Source of the DNA: Candidatus Paraburkholderia kirkii
GTDB lineage: Bacteria > Pseudomonadota > Gammaproteobacteria > Burkholderiales > Burkholderiaceae
Reading direction: 5' to 3'
DNA: 64,000 nt
Assembly (NCBI GenBank): GCA_001189345.1
Contig: LFKV01000048.1
Location: 62,001-126,000 of the forward strand
Under the pieces are notes generated by a model that saw only the letters and a program-made list of their open reading frames with translations, made no database searches and was not told where the DNA came from. A program made the translations under genes and the position numbers. Of this stretch, positions 28,630 through 40,444 are shown piece by piece; position 1 is the first letter of the stretch, and every line of letters starts with the position of its first letter.

Positions 28630-29394
28630 ATGAAAGCTATGGGTAAGGTTTATCTGATCGGAGCGGGGCCGGGTGCGGCGGATCTCATTACCGTGCGCGG
28701 CATGCGCCTGCTCGAGCAGGCGGACGTGGTGCTGCACGATGCGCTCGTCGAGCCGGCGATGCTCGAGTACGCGCCGAATGCGAAGAAGATCGCGGTCGGC
28801 AAGCGGTGCGGGCAACGTTCGACGGCCCAGCACTTCATCAACAAGCAGATCGTCGATGCGGCGCAGGAGCATAGTCTCGTCGTACGCCTGAAGGGCGGCG
28901 ACCCGATGCTCTTCGGCCGCGCCGACGAGGAAATGCGCGCGCTGGAAGCGGCGGGCATCGAGTATGAAGTGGTGCCCGGCATCACGGCGGCGTTGGCGAG
29001 CGCGGCCGCGCTCAGGCGTTCGCTGACCTTGCGCGGCGTATCGCGCAGCGTCGCGCTGGCGACGCATTCTCGCGCGGCCGATAGCGACGAAATCCGCGAG
29101 CAGGCGAAAGCCGATTCGCTGGTGTTCTACATGGGCCGCGACAGCGCGCCGGATATCGCGCAGCAGCTGATCGACGCGGGGCGTCCGGGCTCGACGCCGG
29201 TGGCGATCGTCGAGGCATGCAGCACGCCGCGCGAGCGCACGCTGACGTTGACGCTCGCGCGCATGGCGCTCGGCGAGGCGCAGGAATGGCTGGATCCGTC
29301 GCAGCCGAGCTTGCTGATGATCGGTGAAGCGTTCAGGGAAAGGGCTTTGGCGAAGCCGAAGGTGCATTTGAAGGGGATGCAGTTCGCCGCTTGA
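28630..29394 (+). CDS. cobA: Uroporphyrinogen-III C-methyltransferase
   Basis: SAM-dependent methylation of uroporphyrinogen III to precorrin-2, the branch point to siroheme and cobalamin; 254 residues. Motifs seen are VYLIGAGPGAADLITVRG, VVRLKGGDPMLFGRADEE and EVVPGITAALASAAALR. Placed last in the sulfite-reduction operon, it most likely supplies siroheme for CysI. It lacks the CysG dehydrogenase/ferrochelatase half; cbiX, just downstream on the other strand, could provide the chelatase. ATG 28630 is chosen, with ATG 28639 as an alternative. It is intact. Confidence 0.94.
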   Translation: MKAMGKVYLIGAGPGAADLITVRGMRLLEQADVVLHDALVEPAMLEYAPNAKKIAVGKRCGQRSTAQHFINKQIVDAAQEHSLVVRLKGGDPMLFGRADEEMRALEAAGIEYEVVPGITAALASAAALRRSLTLRGVSRSVALATHSRAADSDEIREQAKADSLVFYMGRDSAPDIAQQLIDAGRPGSTPVAIVEACSTPRERTLTLTLARMALGEAQEWLDPSQPSLLMIGEAFRERALAKPKVHLKGMQFAA

Positions 29395-29415
29395 CGGCAA
29401 TGGAACCGGCGGAGG

Positions 29416-29450
29416 GAAAAAGCGCACCGGAGACGGTGCACTTTTTGTTT
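29416..29450 (+). terminator. Rho-independent terminator of the cys operon
   Basis: Hairpin GCACCG-GAGA-CGGTGC (29424-29439) flanked by AAAAAG on the left and ACTTTTTGTTTTG on the right. It can act for cobA and possibly for the convergent minus-strand genes. Confidence 0.85.
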
Positions 29451-29472
29451 TGGGCTTCGGCCTAATTTCGGC

Positions 29473-29719
29473 CTAGTAGATTGCGCTGTCTCGCCGCAAT
29501 TCATCAATTACCGGCTGGGTGAGTGGCGTCGAGTCCCGGCGGGGGCCAAGTCTCTCGCAAAAGCACGCCGATCGAAAAATGTGTCGCGAATACAGACGCC
29601 ACCGTCGACCGTCATGCGAACGGCGACATGATCACCTGCTTCAAGACCAAGATGACGAGCGAACCTGGCCGGAATCCTTACCACCCGGTCTTCGCCGAGC
29701 CTATATAACTTGAGCTTCA
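29473..29719 (-). pseudogene. Orphan MazE/AbrB-type antitoxin remnant (1-bp frameshift)
   Basis: Starts MKLKLYRLGEDRVVRIPARFARHLGLEAGD, an AbrB/MazE swapped-hairpin DNA-binding domain, and should end DSTPLTQPVIDELRRDSAIY, a typical antitoxin tail. The halves are in different frames: a run of five C (minus strand; G-run at 29541-29545) appears to have lost one base, so the present frame ends early in GTRRHSPSR. No toxin gene adjoins it: downstream is the cobA terminator and upstream is cbiX. So this is an orphan, degraded antitoxin or a solitary AbrB regulator. Confidence 0.65.
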
Positions 29720-29734
29720 TTACCCAGTGTATTG

Positions 29735-30103
29735 TCAATCTGCCTGCCTCAAACAATACTCCGCCACCGCATCCAGCACCGCGTCGTCCTCTCCGACCGT
29801 CGTCGCGCAGGAGATGGCCACATGCGGATGCGCCGCGCGGCACTTCTCGATGATCCCGGGTAGATCCCGCCGCACATGCCCGCCTTGCCCGAAGAATACG
29901 GGCACGACGGTGATCGCATCGCAATCGCCGGCGGCCTGCTGGGCGACCGCAGCCGGCAAATCCGGCGTCATCAGTTCGAGAAACGCCAACGAAACCGGCT
30001 CGCCGCGCAGCGCGCGCAGCTTCTCCGCCAGCCGCTCGAACGGCTCGGCCCAGCGCGGATCGCGCGCGCCATGACCGAAGAGGATGATGCCGTGCTTGTT
30101 CAT
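29735..30103 (-). CDS. cbiX: Small CbiX-type sirohydrochlorin chelatase
   Basis: 122-residue single-domain chelatase that inserts Co2+ or Fe2+ into sirohydrochlorin. The metal-binding histidines are in LFGHGARDP (His11) and FFGQGGHVRRD (His76). The small form (about 120 residues) is the expected type. Being next to the sulfite-reduction operon, it may serve siroheme (SirB-like) as much as cobalamin. It is intact. Confidence 0.88.
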   Translation of the reverse strand: MNKHGIILFGHGARDPRWAEPFERLAEKLRALRGEPVSLAFLELMTPDLPAAVAQQAAGDCDAITVVPVFFGQGGHVRRDLPGIIEKCRAAHPHVAISCATTVGEDDAVLDAVAEYCLRQAD

Positions 30104-30124
30104 CGGGCGCTCCTCGAAGAAACT

Positions 30125-31273
30125 TCAGTGCCGCTCCACCCACTTCAGCCCGAGCAATCCGATCGCCAGATAGGCGAGTGCCGGCGCAGCGGCGGTGATC
30201 GGCGCGGGCCACGTGTTCAGATTGCCGATGTGCGAGAAGAGCGTGTTGAACAACTGGAAGCTCATCCCGATCATGATGCCGCCGAACACCTTCACGCCGA
30301 CCACGCCCGCGCGCGCGTGCAGGTAGGCGAACGGCAGCGAGAGAATGAGCATCACGAACACCGCGAACGGATAGAGAATCTTGCGCCAGAACGCGATCTG
30401 ATAACGCTGCGTATCCTGATGGTTCTCGGTCAGATGCTGGATGTAGCGAAACAGGTTGAACATCGACATGCGGTCCGGCGACACCAGCAGCACCGACAGA
30501 ATCTGCGGCGTCAATTCCGAGCGCAGCGAGTATTCGGGCAGCGTCGTCTGCGTCGCGCGATAGACTGGATTCAGCGTATCGCCGGGATTCACCGCCTGCG
30601 GCAGTGCGTCGCTCACTCGCGTGTCCGTGACGCCGGTGAGCTTCCAGTGACCGGGCGGCTCGTACACGCCGCTCTTCGCGATGCGCACGTTCGTCAAGTG
30701 GAACTTCGAGTCGAACTCGTAGATGCGCACGTTGGCGATCGTCGTGTCGGGATTCAGCGTGCCCACGTTGACGAAGCGCGTCACCTGCTCGCCGTTTTCC
30801 TTGGCCATCAGCGTGTCCTTCACCCACACGCCGGACTGGAAGTTCGACGACACCGACGACCCGAGCGCCTCCAGCCGCACGCGCTCGGACAACTGATCCG
30901 TGTAAGGCCCGACCACTTCGCCGATGATGTACGTGACGAGCACGAGCGGAATGCCGATCTTCAGCAGCGAGCGCAGCGCGGCGCCGGTCGAGAGCCCGGA
31001 CACGCGAAAGATCGTGAACTCGAAGGCCGCCGCCATCTGCGCGAAAACGTAGATGGCCGAAATCAGCGCGGCGACGGGGATGATCTCGTAGAAGCGCGAC
31101 GGCGTTTGCAACGCCACGCGCAGCACCGCGAGCGTGAACTTGTAGTTGCCGTGCCCGACCGTGTTCAACTCGTTGATCAGGTCGAAGAAGAAGAACAGGC
31201 CCGAGAACGCGAACAGGATGAAGATGAACGCGAGATAGATCTGGCGCGCGAAGTATCGTTCGTAGATGCGCAT
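30125..31273 (-). CDS. lptG: LPS export ABC transporter permease LptG
   Basis: Inner-membrane subunit of the LptB2FG complex that extracts LPS; 382 residues. It has two groups of three hydrophobic helices (about 12-120 and 300-375) around a periplasmic beta-jellyroll domain. The start MRIYERYFARQIYLAF and the end PALAYLAIGLLGLKWVERH are family-typical. It is 4 nt downstream of lptF in the same operon. It is intact. Confidence 0.95.
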   Translation of the reverse strand: MRIYERYFARQIYLAFIFILFAFSGLFFFFDLINELNTVGHGNYKFTLAVLRVALQTPSRFYEIIPVAALISAIYVFAQMAAAFEFTIFRVSGLSTGAALRSLLKIGIPLVLVTYIIGEVVGPYTDQLSERVRLEALGSSVSSNFQSGVWVKDTLMAKENGEQVTRFVNVGTLNPDTTIANVRIYEFDSKFHLTNVRIAKSGVYEPPGHWKLTGVTDTRVSDALPQAVNPGDTLNPVYRATQTTLPEYSLRSELTPQILSVLLVSPDRMSMFNLFRYIQHLTENHQDTQRYQIAFWRKILYPFAVFVMLILSLPFAYLHARAGVVGVKVFGGIMIGMSFQLFNTLFSHIGNLNTWPAPITAAAPALAYLAIGLLGLKWVERH

Positions 31274-31277
31274 CGCG

Positions 31278-32375
31278 TCAGGCCTCCTTCGAACCCGTCA
31301 GCGACGAGAGCCTGAAGAGCGGGCGGTTGCGCACCCGCAGCCAGAAGATGAACGCGACGAGCGCCCCCACGACGACGTGCAGTCCGACGATGCCCACGCC
31401 GAACGAGAGCTTGCCCTGCTCGATCCACGACTGCACGACGTTCAGCAGGTTCGAGTAGGTGAGATAGATCAGCACGGCCATCACGAGATTGATGGTGCGG
31501 TTGCAGCGCGGATTCTGATACGAAAGCGGAATGGCGAGCAGCATCAGATTGATGGCGATGAGCGGCAGGCCCGCGCGCCAGGCGAATTCCGCGAGATTCT
31601 CTTTGGTCGGGTCGGCGAGCAGTGCCGGCGTGGAAATGCCTGTCGTCGTGGGCGTGTTGACGATCTGATGACTCAGTATCTTCACACCATAGCGCTCGAA
31701 CTCCATGATGCGGAAGTTGGGCTGCCCGGGCTCGCCGTCGTAGCGGCGGCCGCTGTCGAGCACGATGAAGCGGTCGCCGTCCTCGCGCGTTTCGGTGTGG
31801 CCCGTCTGCGAGACGATCACGTTGACCTTGCCGCCCTCCGTGCTCGTGACGAACACGTTCTGGACCTTGCTTTGGTCCGGCGACATCTTCTCGATGAAGA
31901 ACACGCGATGGCTCGACGGCGATTCGTGGAACTGGCCCGGCGCGAGCAGCGACACCTCGTCGCGCTGCTGAAAGCGCGCCTTGATGAGCTTGCTCTGCTG
32001 GTTCGACCATGGCCAGCCGACGAACGCGAAGAACATGATGAGAATGATGATCGGCGCGGAGAACATGGCGATCGGCTTGATGAGCTGCGTCTGGCTCACG
32101 CCGGAGGCGAGCCACACCACCATCTCCGAGTCGCGGTACCAGCGCGTCAGCACGAAGAGGATGGAGACGAACAGCGTCACGATCAGCATCACGGCGAGAT
32201 AGCCGATGACGGTGAGCCCGATCAGCACGACGACGTCTTTCGGGTCGACCTGGCCCTGCGCCGCGAAGCCGACGATGCGGATCATCATCGTCGTGAGCAT
32301 GATCGTGAGGAGCACCATGAACACGGCGCCGGCCGTGTACGCGAGTTCGCGCTGCAGGGAGCGTTCGAAGATCAT
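31278..32375 (-). CDS. lptF: LPS export ABC transporter permease LptF
   Basis: Partner of LptG, 365 residues. It starts MIFERSLQRELAYTAGAVF, with hydrophobic helices around 15-40, 55-80 and 100-120, then a periplasmic domain and three C-terminal helices. ATG 32375 was chosen over an upstream in-frame ATG because MIFERS is the conserved start. It diverges from pepA with 179 bp between, as in most proteobacteria. It is intact. Confidence 0.95.
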   Translation of the reverse strand: MIFERSLQRELAYTAGAVFMVLLTIMLTTMMIRIVGFAAQGQVDPKDVVVLIGLTVIGYLAVMLIVTLFVSILFVLTRWYRDSEMVVWLASGVSQTQLIKPIAMFSAPIIILIMFFAFVGWPWSNQQSKLIKARFQQRDEVSLLAPGQFHESPSSHRVFFIEKMSPDQSKVQNVFVTSTEGGKVNVIVSQTGHTETREDGDRFIVLDSGRRYDGEPGQPNFRIMEFERYGVKILSHQIVNTPTTTGISTPALLADPTKENLAEFAWRAGLPLIAINLMLLAIPLSYQNPRCNRTINLVMAVLIYLTYSNLLNVVQSWIEQGKLSFGVGIVGLHVVVGALVAFIFWLRVRNRPLFRLSSLTGSKEA

Positions 32376-32554
32376 TGAATTTTTGCTTGGAGCTGGCGGG
32401 GACGCGGAATCATGCACGCATCTCTGGCGAACGGGGTGGCCATATGAGCAAACTCACGCTCACCCTTGTCTCTCGCCTGTGACCGCCGCGGAAAAAATAG
32501 CGGATAATTGCGGCTTTCATCCTTCAGCCAAGATTTTATCCGAGGATAAGCGCG

Positions 32555-34510
<1,956 letters not shown>

Positions 34511-34624
34511 GCGAACAGAAGGCGCGGGCTCGCCGGGGTAAGCTTTCACGGTGAGACAGCCCGCCTTGCACGAGGCCGCAAAGGCGCCGAAGCGCCGGCC
34601 GCGGTCGAAAGGAGACCAACCGAC

Positions 34625-34965
34625 ATGACGAAAAAGCCCGAATCCTTCGATCCTTCCATTCCGGTCCTGACCGACGTCGTCGTGCCCGGCAAGCCGGAAT
34701 ATGCGCGCGCCGTTCGCCGACGAAACCGCGATCGAATACGATGCGGCGCTGCTCGCCGAGCGGCTGCGCGGCCGCTTCACGGGCTTTCTGACCGGCGACG
34801 CCCGCCCGCTCATCGAGGAACGCTGCCGTGGAGGTGCTGCGCGAGCATTCGGCGCGACTCGTCGCCGCCATCACGCGCGAGGTCGCGATGGCGCTCGAAG
34901 GCCGGATGAGCGAATGGGTGCGCGAGGCGGTCGAGGACGAATTGCGCCGGCAGCGCGGCGAGTGA
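34625..34965 (+). pseudogene. DUF2486-like small protein with two frameshifts
   Basis: Three consecutive pieces in different frames together match a Burkholderia protein family of unknown function: SFDPSIPVLTDVVVPGKPEYAR, then ETAIEYDAALLAERLRGRF (after about 34700), then EVLREHSARLVAAITREVAMALE ... DELRRQRGE-stop (after about 34829). It may also lack some codons at the first junction, where homologues have a Pro/Ala-rich linker. It lies downstream of holC, as in related genomes. No function is known. Confidence 0.7.
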
Positions 34966-34972
34966 ACCCGGG

Positions 34973-35304
34973 TTATCGCAGCGACAGGATCCAGTCCGCG
35001 AGCGCGACGGCCTGATCGGACGAAATCTGCGTGTTCGCGGGCATCGGCACGGGGCCCCACACGCCCACGCCACCTTCGACGATCTTGCGCGCCAGCTGGG
35101 AGCGCGCGCCGTCGACATCCGCGTACCTGTGCGCGACGCTGTCGAACGACGGCCCATGAACGTGCGCGACACCGAGTGGCAGCTCATGCAGTTGTGGCGC
35201 TGCGCGAAGCCGAGCATCGACGTGCTCGCGTTCTGCGCATCCGCGCTGCCGCACAGGGCGAGCAGCGCGATTCCCGCAACGACACCCTTTGACTTCGCTT
35301 TCAT
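34973..35304 (-). pseudogene. Small c-type cytochrome with a one-base frameshift
   Basis: Would be a secreted class-I cytochrome c of about 110 residues. It has a signal peptide MKAKSKGVVAGIALLALCGSADA and heme site CMSCHS (C-x-x-C-H). After VSRTFMG the frame should give PSFDSVAHRYADVDGARSQL and WGPVPMPANTQIS with the axial methionine, but one G is missing from the GGGG near 35152. The present frame therefore loses the distal ligand. The remainder to the stop at 34973 is well preserved. It is between the DUF2486-like gene and ilvD. Confidence 0.82.
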
Positions 35305-35378
35305 ATGGTCTTCCCCGATGCACGCGCCCGGTTCATGTTGTGGCACATTATAGGAGACAGATCGCGGCGCGCGCAGCA

Positions 35379-35405
35379 TAAAAAAGGGGGCGCACGCGCG
35401 CCCCT
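35379..35405 (-). terminator. Rho-independent terminator of ilvD
   Basis: GC-rich hairpin GGGGCGC / GCGCCCC around 35386-35404. On the minus strand it is followed by a CTTTTTTAT run. It is 27-52 nt after the ilvD stop. Confidence 0.75.
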
Positions 35406-35430
35406 CGGGTCCGGTCGGACTACGCTCGAA

Positions 35431-37104
35431 TCAGCACGTCACCGCACCGCGATTGGCCGGCAGCGCGAGCGCCGCGTACTTCGCGAGCACGCCGCGCGTG
35501 TAACGCGGCGCGGGCTTCTTCCACGCGGCGCGGCGGCGCTGAAGCTCCGCGTCGTCGACGTTCAGTTGCAGCAACAACTTGTGTGCGTCGATGGTGATGG
35601 AATCACCTTCCTGCAGGAGCGCGATCGTGCCGCCCGCATAGGCCTCCGGCGCGACGTGGCCGACCACCATGCCCCAGGTGCCGCCCGAAAAGCGCCCGTC
35701 GGTGATGAAGCCGACCGATTCGCCCAGCCCCTTGCCGATGATCGCCGACGTCGGCGCGAGCATCTCCGGCATGCCGGGGCCGCCTTGCGGGCCGAGATAG
35801 CGCAGCACGAGGATATCGCCGGCCTTGATCCTGTCACCGAGAATCGCCTCGAGCGCGCTTTGTTCGTCGTCGAACACGCGCGCGGGGCCGGTGATGACCG
35901 GATTCTTCAAGCCGGTGATCTTCGCGACCGCGCCGTCTTCCGCGAGATTGCCGCGCAGGATCGCGAGGTGGCCCTGCTTGTAGAGCGCCTGCTCGATCGG
36001 GAAGATTACCTTCTGATCGGCGCGCGGTTTGCTGGGCACGTCCTTCAGTTCTTCCGCGATGGTGCGGCCGGTGATCGTCATGCAGTCGCCGTGCAGCAGG
36101 CCCGCATCGAGCAGGACCTTCAGTACCTGCGGAATGCCGCCCGCCTTGTGCAGATCGGTGGCGACATACTGGCCGGACGGCTTCAGATCGCAGATGACCG
36201 GCACTTTCTTGCGCATGCGCTCGAAATCGTCGATGGTCCATTCCACTTCGGCCGCGTGCGCGATCGCCAGATAGTGCAGCACCGCGTTGGTCGAGCCGCC
36301 CGTCGCCATGATGAGCGCGACCGCGTTCTCGATCGACTTCTTCGTGATGATGTCGCGCGGCTTCAGATCCTTCTTCACCGCCTCGACGAGCACGCGCGCC
36401 GATTCGGCGGCGGAGTCGACCTTCTCCTGATCGGGGTTCGCCATCGTCGACGAGTACATCAGCGACATGCCGAGCGCCTCGAACGATGAGCTCATCGTGT
36501 TCGCCGTGTACATCCCGCCGCACGAGCCGGTGGACGGGCACGCGTTCTTCTCGATGCCCTTGAAATCCTCCTCCGACATGCGGCCCGCCGTGAACTCGCC
36601 GACCGCCTCGAACGACGTCACGATCGTCAGATCACGGCCCTTCCAGTTGCCCGGGCGGATGGTGCCGCCGTACACATAGATCGCCGGCACGTTCATGCGC
36701 GCCACGCCGATCATGCCGCCCGGCATGTTCTTGTCGCAGCCGCCGATCACGACGACGCCGTCCATCCACTGGCCCTGCACGGCCGTCTCGACACAGTCCG
36801 CGATCACTTCGCGCGAGACGAGCGAGTACTTCATGCCTTCGGTGCCCATCGACATGCCGTCGGAGATCGTGGGCGTGCCGAAGGTCTGCGGATTCGCGTC
36901 GGACTTCCTGATCGCCTCGACGGCGGCATCCGCCAGGCGCTGCAGGCCCGCGTTGCACGGCGTGATGGTGGAATGCCCGTTGGCCACGCCGATCATCGGC
37001 TTGTCGAAGTCTTCCTCCTTGTAGCCGAGGGCGTAATACATCGAACGGTTGGGCGAGCGCGCGACGCCCTGGGTGATGTTCTTCGAGCGGCGATTGAAGG
37101 CCAT
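35431..37104 (-). CDS. ilvD: Dihydroxy-acid dehydratase
   Basis: Fe-S dehydratase of isoleucine/valine synthesis (and the pantothenate precursor route); 557 residues. The cluster cysteines are in [21 protein letters not shown] and [20 protein letters not shown] 37104 (MAFNRRSKN) is used rather than an in-frame codon 48 nt upstream. It diverges from a LysR gene, which may control it. It is intact, in contrast to the broken genes on its downstream side. Confidence 0.96.
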   Translation of the reverse strand: MAFNRRSKNITQGVARSPNRSMYYALGYKEEDFDKPMIGVANGHSTITPCNAGLQRLADAAVEAIRKSDANPQTFGTPTISDGMSMGTEGMKYSLVSREVIADCVETAVQGQWMDGVVVIGGCDKNMPGGMIGVARMNVPAIYVYGGTIRPGNWKGRDLTIVTSFEAVGEFTAGRMSEEDFKGIEKNACPSTGSCGGMYTANTMSSSFEALGMSLMYSSTMANPDQEKVDSAAESARVLVEAVKKDLKPRDIITKKSIENAVALIMATGGSTNAVLHYLAIAHAAEVEWTIDDFERMRKKVPVICDLKPSGQYVATDLHKAGGIPQVLKVLLDAGLLHGDCMTITGRTIAEELKDVPSKPRADQKVIFPIEQALYKQGHLAILRGNLAEDGAVAKITGLKNPVITGPARVFDDEQSALEAILGDRIKAGDILVLRYLGPQGGPGMPEMLAPTSAIIGKGLGESVGFITDGRFSGGTWGMVVGHVAPEAYAGGTIALLQEGDSITIDAHKLLLQLNVDDAELQRRRAAWKKPAPRYTRGVLAKYAALALPANRGAVTC

Positions 37105-37211
37105 GGTGTGCTCCTGAAGGGGACTTTTTGGTTTAGTCCAGCAAGCATGCAACTCCCGCGATATGCTTGTCCAATATATATTCAGGGTCTATTAGGTCGC
37201 AAAACATATCG

Positions 37212-38135
37212 ATGGAGCAGAGAAATCCGCCGATCGAGCTGCGTCTTCTGCGCTATTTCGTGACGGTGGCCGAAGAGATGCACTTCGGCCGCGCCGCCGC
37301 GCGTCTCGCGATGACGCAGCCGCCGCTCTCGCAGGCGATCCGCGCGCTGAAAGACGCGCTCGGCGTCGCGCTGTTCGTGCGCACGAAACGCACCGTGGAG
37401 CTGACGCCGGTCGGCAAGGACCTGCTGCCGGAGGTGCGGCGGCTCCTCGCCTCCGCCGACGCGCTGCGCCCGCTCGCGCAGTCGCTCGCCTTCGTCTCCA
37501 CGGCCGATTACGGACTGCTGCCGGCGCTCCTGCGCGATTTCGGCGCGCGCCATCCCGGCGTGCGGCTGCAGCTGACCGAGGCGACGAGCGACGTGCAGAT
37601 CGAGGAGCTCGTCGCCAGGCGCATTGACGCGGGCCTCGTGATTCCGCCGCTGCCGCCGCGCTACGCGAGCGCGCTGTCGTATGTGGCCGTGGCGCGCGAG
37701 CCGCTCGTCATCGCGATGTCGGCGAACGCGGCGCTGGAGCTGGGGCTGGGCGCGCAGGAATGGGCCGAGACGCCCGTCGATCTGCACGATCTCGCCGCGG
37801 CGCCGCTCGTCGTCTTTCCAAGGCGGCTCGCCCCCGGTTTGTATGACATCGTTATGGGCTGCTACGGCGTGGCGGGACTGACGCCCGGGCAGGAGGCGAT
37901 CCAGATGCAGACCATCGTGAGCCTCGTGTCCACGGGCATGGGCGTCGCGCTTGTGCCGCGCTCGCTGCGCCATCTGCGCCGCACGGGCGTCGTGTATCGT
38001 CCTCTGCGCCCGCTGGACGAGTCGGCGACACTTGTCGAAACCGGGCTCGTCTGGCGCGCGGCGGAAGTGAGTCCGGTGCTCGCCGGGTTCATCGAGATCG
38101 TCCGGACGCGGGCCGCCGCGGTCGGTGCTTTATGA
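37212..38135 (+). CDS. LysR-family transcriptional regulator
   Basis: 307 residues with an N-terminal winged helix ([34 protein letters not shown]) and a LysR substrate-binding domain. ATG 37212 ([11 protein letters not shown]) is preferred over an in-frame upstream start. It is divergent from ilvD with 107 bp between; AT-rich TTGTCCAATATATATTC near 37170 is the most likely operator zone. It is probably a regulator of ilvD, by position only; the effector is unknown. It is intact. Confidence 0.88.
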   Translation: MEQRNPPIELRLLRYFVTVAEEMHFGRAAARLAMTQPPLSQAIRALKDALGVALFVRTKRTVELTPVGKDLLPEVRRLLASADALRPLAQSLAFVSTADYGLLPALLRDFGARHPGVRLQLTEATSDVQIEELVARRIDAGLVIPPLPPRYASALSYVAVAREPLVIAMSANAALELGLGAQEWAETPVDLHDLAAAPLVVFPRRLAPGLYDIVMGCYGVAGLTPGQEAIQMQTIVSLVSTGMGVALVPRSLRHLRRTGVVYRPLRPLDESATLVETGLVWRAAEVSPVLAGFIEIVRTRAAAVGAL

Positions 38136-38172
38136 TTCGCCTTTGAAAGTCGCTCAGCTCTTCCACATCAGA

Positions 38173-39075
38173 ATGCTCATACATCCCAATTTCGATCCCG
38201 TCGCGATTCATCTCGGACCGCTCGCCATGCGCTGGTACGGCCTCATGTATCTGGTGGCGTTCGTGTCGGCCATCGTCATCGGCCGGCTGCGGTTGCGGCT
38301 GCCGTATGTCGCCGCGCAAGGCTGGACCGCGAAGGACATCGACGACATGCTGTTCTACGGCGTGCTCGGCACGATTCTCGGCGGCCGCCTGGGCTACGTG
38401 ATCTTCTACAAGGCGAGCTACTATGCAGCGCATCCGCTCGATATCTTCAAGGTATGGGAAGGCGGCATGTCGTTTCACGGCGGCTTTCTCGGCGTGACGC
38501 TCGCGATGGTGCTGTTCGCGTATCAGCGCAGGCGCGCCTGGCTGCAGGTGACCGATTTCGTCGCGCCGATGGTGCCGCTCGGCCTCGCGGCGGGGCGTCT
38601 CGGCAACTTCATTAACGGCGAGCTATGGGGACGCGTGACCGACCCGAATGCGCCGTGGGCCATGCTCTTCCAGAACTCGTCGAACGACGATGCGATCTGG
38701 CTCTCGAAGAATCCGCAACTCGACGCGCAGTATCACCTCACGGAAATCTTCCAGCGCTATCACATGTTGCCGCGCCATCCGTCGCAGTTGTACGAGATCG
38801 CGCTGGAAGGGCTCGTGCTGTTCATCGCGATCTGGACGTTCTCGCGCAGACAGCGGCCCGTCGGCGCGATTTCCGCGCTGTTTCTGATCGGCTATGGACT
38901 GGCGCGCTTCACGGTGGAATGCGCGCGCGAGCCGGACGATTATCTCGGCCTCCTGACGTTCGGCCTCTCGATGGGCCAGTGGCTCTCGCTGCCGATGATC
39001 ATCGCCGGCGTGCTGATGATGGTGTGGGCGTACAAGCGCAACCTGCGCCTGCCGCCGGAGTCCGCCAAGGCGTGA
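38173..39075 (+). CDS. lgt: Prolipoprotein diacylglyceryl transferase
   Basis: Inner-membrane enzyme that attaches diacylglycerol to the lipobox cysteine of prelipoproteins; 300 residues, about seven hydrophobic helices. The catalytic/signature segments are [16 protein letters not shown] and [16 protein letters not shown], and [13 protein letters not shown] is also conserved. ATG 38173 ([16 protein letters not shown]) is the conserved start. It is intact. Confidence 0.96.
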   Translation: MLIHPNFDPVAIHLGPLAMRWYGLMYLVAFVSAIVIGRLRLRLPYVAAQGWTAKDIDDMLFYGVLGTILGGRLGYVIFYKASYYAAHPLDIFKVWEGGMSFHGGFLGVTLAMVLFAYQRRRAWLQVTDFVAPMVPLGLAAGRLGNFINGELWGRVTDPNAPWAMLFQNSSNDDAIWLSKNPQLDAQYHLTEIFQRYHMLPRHPSQLYEIALEGLVLFIAIWTFSRRQRPVGAISALFLIGYGLARFTVECAREPDDYLGLLTFGLSMGQWLSLPMIIAGVLMMVWAYKRNLRLPPESAKA

Positions 39076-39082
39076 CGGAATG

Positions 39083-39098
39083 CGGGGCGCGCGCCCCC
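39083..39098. terminator. GC palindrome between convergent lgt and SIMPL gene
   Basis: GGGGCGC / GCGCCCC inverted repeat without a clear T-run, 8 nt after the lgt stop. It may help end transcription from either side; this is weak evidence. Confidence 0.3.
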
Positions 39099-39110
39099 CG
39101 TACATCGGGT

Positions 39111-39842
39111 TCAACGCCCCATCTGCACCGAACCCGATACGTCGACGGTCACGATGGTCGTGCCGGCTTCCATGGCGATCGGCGCGGCCATCTTCGCATC
39201 GGCGCTCATCGCGCGCGACTGCATCATCATGACCGGGCGCGGCTGGACGCTGCCGCGTCCGACGTTCACTTCCCGAATCGTGAAATTGCTGTAGCCGAAC
39301 GCTTGCGCGGCCGTCTGCGCTTGCTTGCGGAACGAATCGATCGCCTGCGCGACGAGCTTCTGTTCGGCCGCGCGCTGCGCGTCGGGCGAGAGCGAGAACG
39401 CGACGCTACCCACTTGCATCGACGCGCTCATCTTGCCCGCGAGCTTCGATGCCGCCGCGAAGTCGTGCGATTCGAGCACGACTTCCGTGCGGCCGCGCCA
39501 TGCGGAGATCTTGCCGTCACGGTCCGTCGATGGATATACGGTGAACGAGTCGCTCTTCGCGGTCACGCCGTCGACGCCTTTGGCTTCGCGCAACGCGGCC
39601 TCGGCGCGCTGATTGAGCGTGTTGGTGAGCGACGAGGGATCGGCGGCTTCCTGCTCGTAGAAGAGCGTGATGTTGACGACATCCTGCGGCACTTGCGCGC
39701 TCGCCTGCGCCGAAAGCGAGAGCACGCCCGAAGGCTGCTGCTGGGTGATCACCGTTTGCGCGGCGGCCGACTGAGAGAAGCTGAGCGCGGCGCCGGACAT
39801 CGCGAGAAGGGCGAGCGCGGCGGTGGTTTTCTTGTTGATCAT
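39111..39842 (-). CDS. SIMPL (DUF541) domain periplasmic protein
   Basis: 243 residues, with a signal peptide MINKKTTAALALLAMSGAAL cleaved near AAAQT, then one SIMPL/DUF541 domain (about 40-240; GVLSLSAQASAQVPQDVVNI at its start). Family members (e.g. YggE) are periplasmic or surface proteins linked to oxidative stress, but the activity is unknown. ATG 39842 is chosen because the in-frame upstream extension has no signal-peptide character. It is intact. Confidence 0.85.
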   Translation of the reverse strand: MINKKTTAALALLAMSGAALSFSQSAAAQTVITQQQPSGVLSLSAQASAQVPQDVVNITLFYEQEAADPSSLTNTLNQRAEAALREAKGVDGVTAKSDSFTVYPSTDRDGKISAWRGRTEVVLESHDFAAASKLAGKMSASMQVGSVAFSLSPDAQRAAEQKLVAQAIDSFRKQAQTAAQAFGYSNFTIREVNVGRGSVQPRPVMMMQSRAMSADAKMAAPIAMEAGTTIVTVDVSGSVQMGR

Positions 39843-39930
39843 CGAAGGACTCCGAACGCCTTGTTGGCATAATGCCGTCGCGTGATTCGCGACCGCATTT
39901 AGGCGCGGCATTCGTGTCGTAAGTTCCTTG

Positions 39931-40389
39931 TTAGACGAGATGCTCGGTAATAAATCGCCACTGCGCCTCGGTCACCGGCGTGATCGACAGGCGATTGCTG
40001 CGCGCGAGCACCTGCATGTCCGCGAGCTCCTTGTGTTCGCGCAAGGTCGCAAGCGGAATGAGCGGCGTCTTCTTCACGAACTTCACGTCGACGAACATCC
40101 AGCGCGGCGTTTCCTGCGTGGACTTCGGATCGTAGTAATCGCTCTTCGGATCGAACTGCGTGGGATCGGGATACGCCGTCGAGCACACTTTCGCGATGCC
40201 CGCGATGCCCGGCTCCGGACAGCTCGAATGATAGAAGAGCACGCCGTCACCGATCTGCATCTGGTCGCGCATGAAGTTGCGCGCCTGATAGTTGCGCACG
40301 CCCGTCCACGGCAACGTCTTCTTGGGCGCGTGCGCGAGATGATCGATGCTCGCTTCGTCCGGTTCGGACTTCATCAGCCAGTAGCGCAT
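39931..40389 (-). CDS. EVE domain protein
   Basis: 152-residue cytoplasmic protein starting MRYWLMKSEPDEASIDHL, the hallmark of EVE (PUA-like) proteins. The aromatic cage region WTGVRNYQARNFMRDQMQIGD and FYHSSCPEPGIAGIA follow. EVE domains bind modified bases in RNA or DNA. It lies downstream of the 6S RNA and zapA, the usual Burkholderiaceae neighbourhood. It is intact. Confidence 0.9.
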   Translation of the reverse strand: MRYWLMKSEPDEASIDHLAHAPKKTLPWTGVRNYQARNFMRDQMQIGDGVLFYHSSCPEPGIAGIAKVCSTAYPDPTQFDPKSDYYDPKSTQETPRWMFVDVKFVKKTPLIPLATLREHKELADMQVLARSNRLSITPVTEAQWRFITEHLV

Positions 40390-40444
40390 GATTGTTCGCT
40401 ATGCGGGATCGACGATGCAAATGAAAACGGCACTGGAAAAAACG

